Source: Polyangia bacterium
Lineage (GTDB): Bacteria > Myxococcota_A > Polyangia > Nannocystales > Nannocystaceae
Direction: 5' to 3'
Assembly (NCBI GenBank): GCA_030429545.1
Contig: JAUIFF010000005.1
Location: 62,001 to 126,000, forward strand
Length of the DNA stretch: 64,000 bases
In this document: piece after piece, positions 28,122-36,894 of the stretch
Layout: the number at the start of each line of letters is the position of its first letter
Position numbering within the stretch: the first letter of the stretch is position 1
Position numbers and translations under genes: made by a program
The notes under the pieces: model-generated
The model's input: the letters and a program-made list of their open reading frames with translations, nothing else
Database searches by the model: none
What the model was told of the DNA's origin: nothing

Positions 28122-30182
28122 ATGTCACTAACCATTGCCGCCCTCGGCAGCATGTCGATTTTGCTGCTGTTTTTGCTCACCATTGTCACCGTTGTGCTCG
28201 CGGCCCTAGGCGCCCACTGGCGTGCGCCACGATTGGTCGAAGCCAGTGTCCAGGGCATCTACGCGACCTTTGGGTTGTCGGCATTTACCTCAATGCTGAT
28301 TATCTACGCGTTTTTGGCCGGGGACTACTCGATCCAATACGTCCAGCACACAAGCGACGCCGCGATGCCGCTGTTTTACAAGATCACCGCGTTTTGGGGT
28401 GGTCTCGACGGCAGCCTGTTATTTTGGGTGCTGCTACACACACTTTTTGCCAGCCTTGCGGTGCGCTCCAACCGGGCCAAGCACCCCGACCTCATTCCCC
28501 ATGTCGTCGCCGTGCTGTCGGTGATCACGGCCTTCTTTGTCGGCCTGTTGCTGTTTGTCAAAGATCCGTTCACCCCGTACCTGCTCGATGTGCCAGCCAA
28601 CGGCCGCGGCCTCAACCCGCTGCTGCAAAACCTGTACATGATCGTGCACCCGCCGAGCCTCTACCTCGGCTATGTCTCGCTGGCGGTGCCCTATGCATTC
28701 GGCATGGCAGCCTTGCTTTCGGGACATGTCGATGCCTCGTGGCAACGCAGCGTTCGCCGCTGGGTGTTGTTTTCGTGGATGTTTTTGACCTTCGGCCTGA
28801 TTTTGGGCGGACTTTGGGCCTACGAAGAACTCGGCTGGGGTGGCTACTGGGCCTGGGACCCGGTTGAAAACGCCGGCTTGCTGCCCTGGTTTACGGCCAC
28901 CGCGTTCTTGCACTCGATCATGATTCAAGAGCGCCGCGGAATGATGAAGGTTTGGAACCTGGCGCTCATCATCATCAGCTTTTTGCTGACGATCGTCGGC
29001 ACCTTCATGACCCGCAGCGGTGTGGTCCAAAGCGTCCACGCATTCGGCGAAGACCCGGTCCTGGCCTGGACCTTTGGCGTGTTCATGATCGTCATTGTCG
29101 TCGTCAGCTTTGGGCTTTTGATCTGGCGACTTCCCAAGCTACGGGCCGAGAACGAACTCGAAAGTGCACTCAGCCGCGAGTTTGCGTTTTTGGTCAACAA
29201 CTGGCTGTTTTTGGTGTGTGCCGTGTTCGTCCTCGGCATGACCATGTACCCGACGATTTGGGAGTGGATAAGCCCGGTGCTCAACGAGCACTTCCCGAGC
29301 GTGGCCGCGTGGATGAGTGGGATGGCGGCCAAGCATCCCGACACTTTGTGGTGGCTCGACCCGGTCGGTCGTCGCGTGATCGGCCCGCCGGCGTTCAACA
29401 AAATCATGGTCCCCATTGGCCTGGCGCTGCTTTGCCTGACCGGGATCGGCCCATTGCTCGCGTGGCGCAAGACCTCGGGCACCCAGCTGCTGCGCCAGTT
29501 TGTCGGGCCCTTGGCTTTTGGTGCAGGTGCAACAATCGCCCCGGCATTTTTGGGCATCGATTCGTGGACCGGCCTCGCCTGTTTTGGCCTGTGCGGGTTC
29601 ACGTTTTGGACGATTGTCCAGGAGTTTCAACGCGGCGTGTCGGCCCGTCGACGGTTGCGCAAGCAGGGCATCTTGGAGGCGTTGGTCAATCTGGTGCTTC
29701 GAGCTCGTCGCCGCTACGGCGGCTACATCGTCCACCTTGGCGTGGTGTTGATGTTCTTGGGTTGGGCCGGCAACTCCTACAAGATCGAACGCAAGGTCAC
29801 GCTCAAGCCCGGCCAGGTCACCCAGCTCGGGCAATACGAAATCCGTCACGACGGCCTGCGGGCGACCGAGGATTGGCAAAAAGAGATGATCACAGCCGAC
29901 ATCGCCGTGCTCAAGGACGGACAAGTTGTCGATACACTGACCCCGGCGCGCTGGTGGTACTTCCAGATTCCGGAGCAGCCGACCACCGAGGTCTCGCGCT
30001 ACATGACCCCGGGCGAGGATGTGTATGTGTCGATGCAAACAGTTGACATGGTCAGTGGCTGGACCCAACTCAGCCTCTACATCAACCCGCTGGTCAACTG
30101 GATTTGGGCCGGGTTTATCGTCATGCTCGGCGGCTCGCTGATTTGCGTGGGCACCTCCAAACCCAAGCGCAAGGGGAGCTAG
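28122..30182 (+). CDS. ccmF: Cytochrome c haem lyase subunit CcmF
   Basis: A 686-residue membrane protein with about fifteen transmembrane segments. The tryptophan-rich WWD signature (GWGGYWAWDPVENA, about residues 239-252) defines the haem-handling family. Conserved histidines lie in IVHPPSLYLGY and TAFLHSIM. The last 150 residues include a periplasmic domain before a final membrane helix. CcmF transfers haem from CcmE to apocytochrome CxxCH sites. An exact palindrome TGCAGGTGCA lies inside the gene at 29522-29531. No ccmH or ccmG gene is seen nearby. Confidence 0.95.
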   Translation: MSLTIAALGSMSILLLFLLTIVTVVLAALGAHWRAPRLVEASVQGIYATFGLSAFTSMLIIYAFLAGDYSIQYVQHTSDAAMPLFYKITAFWGGLDGSLLFWVLLHTLFASLAVRSNRAKHPDLIPHVVAVLSVITAFFVGLLLFVKDPFTPYLLDVPANGRGLNPLLQNLYMIVHPPSLYLGYVSLAVPYAFGMAALLSGHVDASWQRSVRRWVLFSWMFLTFGLILGGLWAYEELGWGGYWAWDPVENAGLLPWFTATAFLHSIMIQERRGMMKVWNLALIIISFLLTIVGTFMTRSGVVQSVHAFGEDPVLAWTFGVFMIVIVVVSFGLLIWRLPKLRAENELESALSREFAFLVNNWLFLVCAVFVLGMTMYPTIWEWISPVLNEHFPSVAAWMSGMAAKHPDTLWWLDPVGRRVIGPPAFNKIMVPIGLALLCLTGIGPLLAWRKTSGTQLLRQFVGPLAFGAGATIAPAFLGIDSWTGLACFGLCGFTFWTIVQEFQRGVSARRRLRKQGILEALVNLVLRARRRYGGYIVHLGVVLMFLGWAGNSYKIERKVTLKPGQVTQLGQYEIRHDGLRATEDWQKEMITADIAVLKDGQVVDTLTPARWWYFQIPEQPTTEVSRYMTPGEDVYVSMQTVDMVSGWTQLSLYINPLVNWIWAGFIVMLGGSLICVGTSKPKRKGS

Positions 30183-30184
30183 CC

Positions 30185-30955
30185 ATGGCCGCTGAAAATG
30201 TAGATGCAAACAAGCCAGCCGCGGCTGACCCGGGGCAAGTCGTCGCCGAGACGACCGAGCCCGACATTCAACCCGTGGCCGAAGTTGCTGCCAAGGTTGA
30301 GGAGGACTCGGCCCAGGCCGGGTCACAACCCGCAGCCGAGCCACAAGACCCGCCAGCAGCCGCCAAAAAACCACCGATCGGCCGGACACCGGGCCTACTC
30401 GCCATCGGCGTATTGATCTGGGCCGTGATGGTGGTGCTGGTGTTCGCCATGGGCGGCCGCTTTGAGCCGCCAACGATCGCCCTGGGCATTGCCGGCATCG
30501 CCCTGATCTTTGCCATTTGGCGACTGTTTCGCATGGTCCAGGCGTTGTCGGAGCAACCCGAATACGGGCTCGAGGGAGCCCGGACGCAGGGCGACAAAAC
30601 CCGGCGCGAGGATGAGTTTCAACGCCTGCTACGCGGGCTCAAGGAACTCGAGTTCGACCACGAGATGGGCAAGATTTCCGAGGAGGATTTTTCGGGGTTG
30701 GAGCAGGCCTATCGCACCCGGGCGATCGACCTGATGCAGGAACTCGACCTCCAAAAAAATGCCGACGACGAAGGTGAGCTCCACCCGGAGTTGCAAGAAG
30801 AACTCGATCGCCGGGCCCGTGAGCTGCGGCTGTCGTTTTCGGGTAGCGACCTGCGTCTCGAAGATGACGCGGGCAAAACCTGCAGCAAGTGCGACGGCAA
30901 AAACGACCCCGACGCCAAGTTCTGCAAGCACTGCGGGAAGGAGCTGGTGGCATGA
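30185..30955 (+). CDS. Two-helix membrane protein with C-terminal zinc ribbon, in the ccm cluster
   Basis: A 256-residue protein starting at the ATG at 30185, three bases after ccmF. Residues 1-68 are an Ala/Pro/Glu-rich disordered region. Two transmembrane helices follow (about 71-93 and 98-118), then a charged helical segment (EFDHEMGKISEEDFSGLEQAY resembles the short CcmI/CcmH-type helix), and last a zinc ribbon CSKC-x13-CKHC. Position and helix pattern suggest a stand-in for CcmI, but a zinc ribbon is not part of that family. The stop overlaps the next start as ATGA. The function is unknown. Confidence 0.75.
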   Translation: MAAENVDANKPAAADPGQVVAETTEPDIQPVAEVAAKVEEDSAQAGSQPAAEPQDPPAAAKKPPIGRTPGLLAIGVLIWAVMVVLVFAMGGRFEPPTIALGIAGIALIFAIWRLFRMVQALSEQPEYGLEGARTQGDKTRREDEFQRLLRGLKELEFDHEMGKISEEDFSGLEQAYRTRAIDLMQELDLQKNADDEGELHPELQEELDRRARELRLSFSGSDLRLEDDAGKTCSKCDGKNDPDAKFCKHCGKELVA

Positions 30956-33129
30956 AGCGCGCCAAAAAACATGCTGCTACACGTTTGTTGCGCCGCGGTG
31001 TGCTCGGTGCCTGTGCCATGGCCATGGCCCTGACGTTGCCAACCCCGGCGATCGGGCAGATGCCGATGGGCCGCCCCGATCCCAAGCAAATGTCGGGACT
31101 CGCCCGAGTCGATCCACAGGTCGCCCCGGGTACGATCACCGTGCGGTGCCTGCTTGGCGGTTTTGACAAGCCGGCGATCGGCTTCGAGGTCATCCTCGAG
31201 ATCCGCGACAAAACCGGTGAGGTGGTCGAGGAACATACCGAGACCAGTGCCGAGCAGGGGCGGGCGACGTTCACCGGGCTCGAGAAATTTTTTGGCGGCA
31301 CGGCGATCGCCCGGGTGACGTTTGACGGCCAGGAAGTGCGCTCCCAACCGATCCCGATCGCGCCCACGGCCGGCTCGCGGGTGATGCTGGTCAAGGGGGC
31401 AGCCTCGCCGGCGGCCTCGGGCGACCCCCATGCCGGCGGCAGCGATTTGCCAGCACCCGGCGAGGCGTTCCCGAGCGATCGGTTTCCCGCCGGGACTGTG
31501 GTGGTGGGCGTGCTCGACCTCAAGGCCCGCAAGCCGGTCACCGGGGTCGAAGTTGTCCTGACGGGCAAGCTCCCGGGCGCCAACAAAGAAGATGCGGATG
31601 CAACAAATTCCGAGGGGGAGGCTGCTGCTGAAGGGTCTGCGCCAGAGGGGGCAGATACCGCCGAGAACGAGGCGGTTGCTGAAGGATCTGAGCCAGAGGG
31701 GTCAGATACCGAGAACAAGCCGGACGCCGACCAACCTGCACAAGCCTCGGACGCCGCGAGCGATCTGGTTCGCACGCAAACAATCGGCGCCGACGGTCGA
31801 GCGATCTTTGCCAACATGCTCGCGGCCGACCTCCCCGAGGGGCTCGAGTGGGTCGCCGAGGTCAAGCTACCCGGCGCCAGCGAGCCACTGCGTTCCAAAC
31901 CATTTCGTGTATTTACAACTGGCGGTACGGCGGTCTATCTGGCGGTCGGGCTCGAAGAGGCACAAGCGGCCGCGGCGAGCCAGGGTACGCCCCAGGCCAC
32001 TCGGCGGCCGTTGATGCCACCGCGGCGGATGCCGACCATCCAACCCGGGGTCGTCAAGGTGACGGTGCTCGATGCCAACGACCAGCCACTGGCCGACCAA
32101 CCGGTGCAGATCATCCGCGAAGATGTCACTGGCGGGCGCGAGGCGGTCGAGACCAACACCGACGCCTCGGGCGTGTCGCGGATCGGCGTAACCGTGAGCG
32201 GCGACTCGCTGTACTACGCCCAGGCTGTCTACGACGGGGCACCGTTTCGTTCGACCCGGTTTGACATGAACGACGCCGCCGGCGTGGGCCTAGAACTACG
32301 CGTGTTTGAGACCACCCAAGACCTCTCAGCCGTCCGCAGCGAAGTTCAGTTTGTGTTTGTCCCGCGGGAGAACAGCCGCGTCGAGGTCAACCAGGGCTAT
32401 CGCGTGCGAGTCGACGGCGACAAGGCCCTGTGGCTCGGTGAACATACACAGATCGCCGGGGCCGAGGGAGCGATCGGGTTTGTGGTGATGAACACCGCCA
32501 CCCCGGGGCTGCTCACCCACAGCGAAAAGGCGCCATTTGCCACGCTGACCCAGCCGATCCCGCCGGGCACCGTGGTCGACCTTTCAGTCGGCTATCTGCT
32601 CGAGCACAACGGCACGGCCACTGCCAAATGGACCACACCGTTTCCCCTCGTCGGCGGGGCGGTGGCGATGCAACCCGACTATAAACTAACCAAAGGTTCC
32701 AACGAGCCGCCGACCCGACCACCCCACCAAACAGGGCGCGAAGTCGTCGATGTTTACAAGCTGCAGGGCGTCGGGGCCGATGGCGTGGTCGAACTCGAGG
32801 TTACGGGCCTCCCGGTCAATGAACATGCACAGATCCTGCGGGCGATCGGCACCGCCGGAGGCTCGCTGCTGTTCGGCGGGCTGCTGGTGCTGTTGATCCT
32901 CGGAAAACGTCGCGGCAATGCCCGTGAGCGCCTGTTGCAGCAACGCGAAAAGTTGCTCAACCTGCTCGATGCGGTCGATGCCGCCGGCGGGATCGAGGTG
33001 CCCGGTGTGCGCCGGGGTGGTGCGGCTTCGCGGCCCGGTGCGCCGGCCCAGCGCAAACTCGTGATCGCTGCACTCGACCAAGTTTACCGCGACCTCGATG
33101 CCCTCGAAGCGTCCAAGCCAAAGACCTAA
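30952..33129 (+). CDS. Large periplasmic protein with Ig-like repeats and C-terminal anchor
   Basis: A 725-residue protein translationally coupled (ATGA) to the zinc-ribbon gene. A signal peptide (to about residue 36, PTPAIGQ) is followed by repeated beta-rich units of the carboxypeptidase-regulatory/Ig type (TITVRCLLGGFDKPAIGFEV, TVVVGVLDLKARKPVTGVEV and VVKVTVLDANDQPLADQPVQ). An acidic spacer rich in Glu/Ala lies near 200-260, and one transmembrane helix near residues 640-662 precedes a basic cytoplasmic tail with a helix. I do not recognise a named family. Lying between ccmF and ccmA, it may present apocytochromes or hold the haem lyase. Two exact-palindrome-like sites are near; one exact copy is at 31908-31917. 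Confidence 0.8.
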   Translation: MKRAKKHAATRLLRRGVLGACAMAMALTLPTPAIGQMPMGRPDPKQMSGLARVDPQVAPGTITVRCLLGGFDKPAIGFEVILEIRDKTGEVVEEHTETSAEQGRATFTGLEKFFGGTAIARVTFDGQEVRSQPIPIAPTAGSRVMLVKGAASPAASGDPHAGGSDLPAPGEAFPSDRFPAGTVVVGVLDLKARKPVTGVEVVLTGKLPGANKEDADATNSEGEAAAEGSAPEGADTAENEAVAEGSEPEGSDTENKPDADQPAQASDAASDLVRTQTIGADGRAIFANMLAADLPEGLEWVAEVKLPGASEPLRSKPFRVFTTGGTAVYLAVGLEEAQAAAASQGTPQATRRPLMPPRRMPTIQPGVVKVTVLDANDQPLADQPVQIIREDVTGGREAVETNTDASGVSRIGVTVSGDSLYYAQAVYDGAPFRSTRFDMNDAAGVGLELRVFETTQDLSAVRSEVQFVFVPRENSRVEVNQGYRVRVDGDKALWLGEHTQIAGAEGAIGFVVMNTATPGLLTHSEKAPFATLTQPIPPGTVVDLSVGYLLEHNGTATAKWTTPFPLVGGAVAMQPDYKLTKGSNEPPTRPPHQTGREVVDVYKLQGVGADGVVELEVTGLPVNEHAQILRAIGTAGGSLLFGGLLVLLILGKRRGNARERLLQQREKLLNLLDAVDAAGGIEVPGVRRGGAASRPGAPAQRKLVIAALDQVYRDLDALEASKPKT

Positions 33130-33132
33130 GCG

Positions 33133-33885
33133 ATGGCCGCGCCTACTCCGATCACGCCGCTAGCAGTTGCGGGTATCGCCCTGCGATTTGGTCGCAAGGT
33201 GGTCCTGCGTGATGTGCATATGCAGCTTTCGCCGGGGGAAATCGTCGGGTTGATGGGCGCCAACGGGGCCGGCAAGACGACATTGTTTTCGGTGATCACC
33301 GGGCTGCTGCCACAGGATGCAGGTACATGTACATTTGGCGCCCACGCACCCGGTGCCTTTGACGTTGCGATCCGTAGCCAGCTGGCCTATGTCGCCCACA
33401 CGACTCAAATTTATGGGGGGTTGACGGCCCGCGAAAATCTCGAGCTGTCGGCCTCGCTGCGGCAGGCCGCGGGCTACTCGACCCGGCCGGCCGACGAGGT
33501 GTTGCACGAGGTCGGTTTGGCCAGGGCCGCCGACCGGCGGGCGTCGACGTTTTCCCGCGGGATGTCGCAGCGTTTGGGCCTGGCGCGGGCCCTGGCGGCA
33601 AGCCCCGCACTCATGATTTTGGATGAGCCGTTTACCGCCCTCGACCAGCGGGGCAAGCAACAATTGACATCGTTGCTGCTACAACAAAAGCGCAAGGGCA
33701 CGGCGATCCTGCTGAGCTCGCACGACCTCGACAGCCTGGTGTCGGTCGCCGACCGGGTGTTGTTTTTGGGCGGGGGCAAGATCGCCGGAGAGGTCACACG
33801 CACGCAGGCGGGGAGCACCGAAGCCCTGCGGGTACAGGCCCTGGGTTTTTGGGGGGAGGGCGAGTCGGCGGCGCAGCAGCTGTAG
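33133..33885 (+). CDS. ccmA: CcmA, ATPase of the haem-handling ABC complex
   Basis: A 250-residue ABC ATPase. Walker A GANGAGKTT is at 42-50, the signature FSRGMSQRLGLARAL follows about 95 residues later, Walker B is LMILDEP and the switch histidine is in LSSHDLDSL. The position before ccmB and ccmC, and the short form without other domains, identify it as CcmA. With CcmB it uses ATP to release holo-CcmE from CcmC. Two exact palindromes lie within the first 200 bases (33215-33224, 33318-33327). The next ccm gene is 839 bases away, across repeat DNA. Confidence 0.88.
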   Translation: MAAPTPITPLAVAGIALRFGRKVVLRDVHMQLSPGEIVGLMGANGAGKTTLFSVITGLLPQDAGTCTFGAHAPGAFDVAIRSQLAYVAHTTQIYGGLTARENLELSASLRQAAGYSTRPADEVLHEVGLARAADRRASTFSRGMSQRLGLARALAASPALMILDEPFTALDQRGKQQLTSLLLQQKRKGTAILLSSHDLDSLVSVADRVLFLGGGKIAGEVTRTQAGSTEALRVQALGFWGEGESAAQQL

Positions 33886-34724
33886 CGAACAGCGGCCCGC
33901 GATCCGAAGAAGACTCGGTGGCCAGGTTGTTGACGCGAGTCGGTCGCACAAGCGTAGTCGTGCGGACAGCTATTTCCGCGGCCGACCATTTGTCGAAGAC
34001 TCGGTGTTGAAGCCGGTGGCGCAGCAGCAGCAGGGTCGCGGTTGGAGCGGCTTCGAGATTGGCAAGGTGTTTGGCGTGACACAGCGGATCGAACGTTGGG
34101 CACGGTGGTTGGAGCGACCGAGCTTCGATGGAGCATCACGGGTCCTGCCGCGAGGGCCGGCTTGTCCGGTCACCGCTTCGAGCGGAGCACGGCGGTTGTG
34201 ACTTATCAAGGTGTAAGTAGCGAGGCGGAGGGTTTTTGTTGTTGGCGAGGCGGACTCTCGGTGCGGCCTCCGGTCGAAGCGCGGGACCCCCCGCGTCATC
34301 TCAACGGGCTTTGAGGTTGGCGTCGGTCACCACTTCGAGCGGGAGTACGGCGGTTTTGGCAACGATTTACGGGGCAGAAAGATAGGCCAGGTTGTTGACG
34401 CGAGTCGGTCGCACAAGCGCAGTCGTCTTATTCGGTCGGTCGCGGTAATCGCTGTCCGCACTCGGCAGGTGCCCGGTTGTTGACGCGAGCCGGTCGCACA
34501 AGCGTAGTCGTGCGGACAGCGATTACCGCGACCGACCGAATAAGACTCGGCAGGTGCCCGGTTGTTGACGCGAGTCGATCGCACAAGCGTAGTCGTGCGG
34601 ACAGCTATTACGCGACCGACCGACGAAAACTCGCTGACAGGCCAGGTTGGTGACGCGAGTCGCACAAGCGCAGTCGTGCGGACAGCTATTTACGTGGCCC
34701 CTGGATCCGGGCTAGAAGACCTCA
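33886..34724. repeat. Repeat-filled gap splitting ccmA from ccmB
   Basis: No gene is seen in these 839 bases. The core TTGACGCGAGTCGGTCGCAC starts at 33930, 34395, 34480 (one change), 34565 (one change) and 34651 (shortened). The last four are spaced about 85 bases and are each followed by CAAGCG(T/C)AGTCGT and mostly GCGGACAGC. Between the first and second copies, 34080-34320 holds a unit of a second repeat family also found at 36.9, 45.5 and 60.5 kb. Such DNA inside an operon-like set of ccm genes is unusual. Confidence 0.8.
34425..34546. repeat. 37-bp perfect inverted repeat
   Basis: Bases 34425-34461 are the exact reverse complement of 34510-34546, separated by 48 bases. The arms contain CTTATTCGGTCGGTCGCGGT on the left. 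The structure arises because one repeat unit of the array is followed by an inverted piece of itself. It could form a cruciform in DNA or a long hairpin in any transcript reading from ccmA to ccmB. Confidence 0.85.
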
Positions 34725-35435
34725 GTGCGACTGCTGCGACAGACTTGGTTGTTGACGCGCAGCGAGTTGCGGCAGGAGCTACGCGACCTCGAGCTGTTGC
34801 TGACGGCCGGTTTTTTCTCGCTGTTGATGCTGGCGATGTTCGGGCTGTCGTTCACGACGCTCCCGCGGGCCGAGTCCCACTTGATTGCCGTGCCCGGGCT
34901 GCTGTGGATGAGTGTGGCGTTTGTCGGCTCGCTCACCCTCACGCGGACGTTTGACCGCGAGCGCGAGGCCGACACCTTGCGGGCGATGTTGGTGGCGCCG
35001 GTCGACCGCCTGGCGATTTACTTTGCCAAGGCGATCTTGACCCTGGTGGTGTTGCTGCTGTCGTGCGCAGTGCTGGTGCCCGGGTTGATGCTGCTGTTTC
35101 CAGTCGCCCGGGTATTTGCCTCCGAGCCGCTTTGGAGCGTGCTGTTGTTGGTGTTTGGCTGCACCGGCTATGTCGCGGTGGGGACCCTTTTTGCCGCCGG
35201 ATTGTCGACCTCTTCTGGCAAAAATGTGCTGGTCTCGATCATCCTGTTTCCCCTGACCACGCCGGTGTTGATCTACAACCTCGTGGCCACGCGCACGCTG
35301 CTCGACGGGCACCCGGGGTTCGGCACGTATTTGGGGAAGATGTTCGCCCTCGACGTGGTTTTGGTGGCGGTCGCGGCCCTGTTGTTCGAGTCGGTATTGG
35401 TCGGCTCTAAGGCCCCACCGCGGTCCCGGCGGTAG
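34725..35435 (+). CDS. ccmB: CcmB, membrane subunit of the haem-handling ABC complex
   Basis: A 236-residue membrane protein with a GTG start at 34725. Six transmembrane segments are seen. The CcmB motifs are RQTWLLTRSELRQELRD at the N-terminus, FDREREADTLRAMLVAPVDR as the coupling helix, and LFPLTTPVLIYN. It pairs with CcmA. After the gene, a 24-base unit GGTCCCGGCGGTAGTCC(C/T)GTGG is directly repeated at 35421-35468, overlapping the stop. The 261 bases before ccmC hold one palindrome (35472-35481) and no other gene. Confidence 0.9.
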   Translation: MRLLRQTWLLTRSELRQELRDLELLLTAGFFSLLMLAMFGLSFTTLPRAESHLIAVPGLLWMSVAFVGSLTLTRTFDREREADTLRAMLVAPVDRLAIYFAKAILTLVVLLLSCAVLVPGLMLLFPVARVFASEPLWSVLLLVFGCTGYVAVGTLFAAGLSTSSGKNVLVSIILFPLTTPVLIYNLVATRTLLDGHPGFGTYLGKMFALDVVLVAVAALLFESVLVGSKAPPRSRR

Positions 35436-35696
35436 TCCCGTGGTGGTCCCGGCGGTAGTCCTGTGGTGGATTGTAAATGCACATAACGCTCGCATCGCCC
35501 CTCGCCCACGTAGTGCGCTGTTTTCGCCTTGTGCAGGAGATGGTGGCGCCGGTTTGCCCGCTTTTGCGAGAAGACCCAGGCGAAGACGCCCGTACACGCA
35601 GTAAATGTCGCAGGGATGGGGCAGTTCGTTGCAGTCTGCGGGCGTTTGCCGTATCCGTGTCAGGCCGGCTACTGCCCGAGCCCGTCCGGTAAGTCG

Positions 35697-36383
35697 ATGG
35701 ACAAACTCAAATCCATACTCCCGTACCTGTTGCTGCTGGCGGCGCTTTGCCTGTTCCCCGGCAGCGTGCGGACCGTGTTCCTCGAGACCCCGATCGAGCG
35801 AACCATGGGTACCGCGTTTAAGATCTTCTTTTTCCACGTACCCATGGGGTGGTTGCTGATGCTGATGGCGATGGTCAGCGGCATCGCCTCGATCGTGCAA
35901 CTTCGCAGCGGCTCAAAAACCGCGGCAGCCGTGGCCCAGGCGAGTGCAGAAATCGGTGTGCTGACAGGGGCGGGCGTGTTGCTCACCGGGCCGATTTGGG
36001 GCGACGCAACCTGGGGAAAGCCGTGGACCGGCGATGCCCGCCAAGTGACGACAGCACTGCTGTGGCTGGTAGTCGTGGCCTACCTGTTGGTCCGCCGCTA
36101 CGGCGCCGGCTCGTCCGACCGACTGGCGGCCGGACTTGCGATTTTTGGTGCGGTCAACGTGCCGGTCATCTACTACGCCGTCAAAATCTGGAAGACCACG
36201 CACCCGACCACCGACGTCGTGCCCTCGTTGCCATCTTCGATGTGGGCGGCATTTTGGCCGTGTTTGGGAGCACTGTTGCTGTGCAGCCTGGGGCTGATGG
36301 CGATCCGGATCCGCCAACTTTGCCTGGCCGATACGCTCGATGAATTATGGGTGGCCACCACCCCCGAAGGAGAACAAGCATGA
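35697..36383 (+). CDS. ccmC: CcmC, haem delivery protein with tryptophan-rich motif
   Basis: A 228-residue membrane protein starting at the ATG at 35697; the open frame upstream is Cys/Arg-rich and not protein-like. Six transmembrane helices are visible. The WWD-type motif is GDATWGKPWTGDARQ (about 105-119), less tryptophan-rich than the common WGTWWVWDAR form. Conserved histidines appear in FFFHVPMGW and KTTHPT. CcmC loads haem onto CcmE. The stop overlaps the ccmD-like start as ATGA. Confidence 0.9.
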   Translation: MDKLKSILPYLLLLAALCLFPGSVRTVFLETPIERTMGTAFKIFFFHVPMGWLLMLMAMVSGIASIVQLRSGSKTAAAVAQASAEIGVLTGAGVLLTGPIWGDATWGKPWTGDARQVTTALLWLVVVAYLLVRRYGAGSSDRLAAGLAIFGAVNVPVIYYAVKIWKTTHPTTDVVPSLPSSMWAAFWPCLGALLLCSLGLMAIRIRQLCLADTLDELWVATTPEGEQA

Positions 36384-36721
36384 ACCGCCTAGATGTCCCT
36401 CCGCTCGAAGAAACCGAAGCCAAAGACGGTGCGGCCAAGGACGGTGCAGCCACGGCCGAAGCAAAGACCGAAGCCGCCAAGTCGGCCGACGACGGCTATG
36501 TCCCGGTGACCGGACGCAGCCGCAAGGACGTCGAGCACATGCGTGAGTGCGAGGCGTTGGTTTCGGCCAAAACCGCCAGCGACTACGAACATGTGGTGTT
36601 GGCCTACGGGGTGCTGTGGGCGTTGTTTGCCGCCTACGGGATGTTCCTGTGGCGCCGCAGCGCGCAGCTTCGCCAAGACTTAGAGGATGTCCGCCGCCAG
36701 GTCGGACGGAGCGGTTCGTGA
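36380..36721 (+). CDS. ccmD: CcmD-like small membrane protein with long N-terminus
   Basis: A 113-residue protein, translationally coupled to ccmC. Residues 66-88 form one transmembrane helix in a setting typical of CcmD (VVLAYGVLWALFAAYGMFLWRR, then a basic helix QLRQDLEDVRRQVG). CcmD helps release haem-loaded CcmE from the CcmABC complex. Ordinary CcmD is 40-80 residues. Here about 60 polar residues rich in Ala, Lys and Glu precede the helix. Identity rests on position and the helix pattern. Confidence 0.75.
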   Translation: MNRLDVPPLEETEAKDGAAKDGAATAEAKTEAAKSADDGYVPVTGRSRKDVEHMRECEALVSAKTASDYEHVVLAYGVLWALFAAYGMFLWRRSAQLRQDLEDVRRQVGRSGS

Positions 36722-36894
36722 CCCTCGGGCACTTCATCTACATCCCGGGGATGATTCTCCTAGGGGTGCTCATCGGCTATGTGCTGGCTGGCCGAGTCGC
36801 CCGCTCCGAGAAATCGATCGCCTCCGAGGACGATGCTCGTAGCGCGGCGAGACGGGCACGGGCACGGGCACGGGCGCAACGCGAGCAGCAGTAA
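36718..36894 (+). CDS. 58-residue single-helix membrane protein ending the ccm cluster
   Basis: A GTG start at 36718 overlaps the stop of the ccmD-like gene as GTGA. The protein has one transmembrane helix (GHFIYIPGMILLGVLIGYVL) followed by an Arg/Ala-rich tail (SAARRARARARAQREQQ) that should lie in the cytoplasm. It shows no known domain. The tight coupling suggests it belongs to the cytochrome maturation complex. Confidence 0.65.
   Translation: MTLGHFIYIPGMILLGVLIGYVLAGRVARSEKSIASEDDARSAARRARARARAQREQQ

Noticed and set aside
33474..34139. Minus-strand frame across the end of ccmA and the repeats
   Set aside because: Antisense to ccmA and continuing into repeat DNA; no protein features.
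33930..34700. CRISPR array
   Set aside because: The units are about 85 bases, degenerate and nearly contiguous, with no short identical repeat alternating with unique spacers, and no cas gene is present.
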